Shown here piece after piece: positions 63,806-64,000 of a DNA stretch of 64,000 nucleotides (the first letter of the stretch is position 1; each line of letters begins with the position of its first letter). The stretch comes from Hybos culiciformis (lineage: Eukaryota; Arthropoda; Insecta; Diptera; Hybotidae): positions 41,107,525 through 41,171,524 of the forward strand of contig OZ023273.1 in NCBI GenBank assembly GCA_964007475.1, read 5' to 3'. The translations under genes and the position numbers were made by a program. The notes under the pieces were generated by a model, which was given only the letters and a program-made list of their open reading frames with translations, searched no databases and was not told the DNA's origin.

Positions 63806-64000
63806 CTAAAAATGATAAGAAATATTAATCAAACGAAAATATTTAAATATTACTGTTATAAAATTTTGCTATAAAATACTTTCTAACTAAAATAAATTGA
63901 TTGATGGTGATCTTAGAAAAATTATAAAAAAAAGACCTTGCTCTTATAGCCGCAACAACTTATTTAAAGTTAAATATATTAAATAAATAAGTTAAAAAAA
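63806..64000. other. Intron of the myosin gene running off the window
   Basis: This is the 3' part of the intron preceding the P-loop exon on the minus strand. It is AT-rich and no exon is visible in it. Confidence 0.6.

Overview
The window is very AT-rich eukaryotic DNA with spliced genes, GT-AG introns, AATAAA poly(A) signals, a LINE fragment and many short inverted-repeat transposons. The coding content (a class I myosin of the insect Myo95E type, a peroxisomal carnitine octanoyltransferase and a small SAM-domain protein) fits an arthropod, most likely an insect. The order cannot be settled from the sequence. I assembled the gene models by hand from codon frame, splice sites and family similarity; no search was run.

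Bases 1-39,000 hold no protein gene that I can support. This part contains A/T homopolymers, a (TAA)n microsatellite, copies of a dispersed repeat carrying a CGCGACAGA-type motif, a 5'-truncated non-LTR reverse transcriptase (16.6-17.6 kb, minus) and a series of non-autonomous DNA transposons. Several of these have clear target-site duplications: Tourist/Harbinger-like with TWA duplications at 7.3 and 7.7 kb, and hAT-like with 8-bp duplications at 31.9, 33.5 and 34.8 kb. A long-armed foldback element lies at 24.2-24.8 kb.

Bases 39,053-43,732 carry two convergent genes. On the plus strand is a two-exon, 222-aa protein with an S/T-P-rich N-terminus and a C-terminal SAM domain, an architecture like Drosophila Matrimony. 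On the minus strand is a complete four-exon carnitine O-octanoyltransferase of 619 aa that ends in the peroxisomal signal SKL.

Bases 43,733-48,700 are intergenic, with a palindromic 17-bp tandem repeat and further MITEs.

Bases 48,722-63,805 contain 18 exons of one minus-strand gene whose 5' end lies beyond the window. It encodes a class I myosin: motor from P-loop to converter, IQ lever arm and a TH1 membrane-binding tail. All exon junctions agree in phase and give 1,278 visible residues. Two features stand out: an insertion of roughly 320 residues in loop 1 and a 14-nt micro-exon in the motor. Its introns hold several MITEs, including three copies of one family, and a small three-exon gene on the opposite strand for a secreted six-cysteine protein that I do not recognise.

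The genes do not form an obvious pathway; the arrangement looks like ordinary insect gene order with one nested gene.
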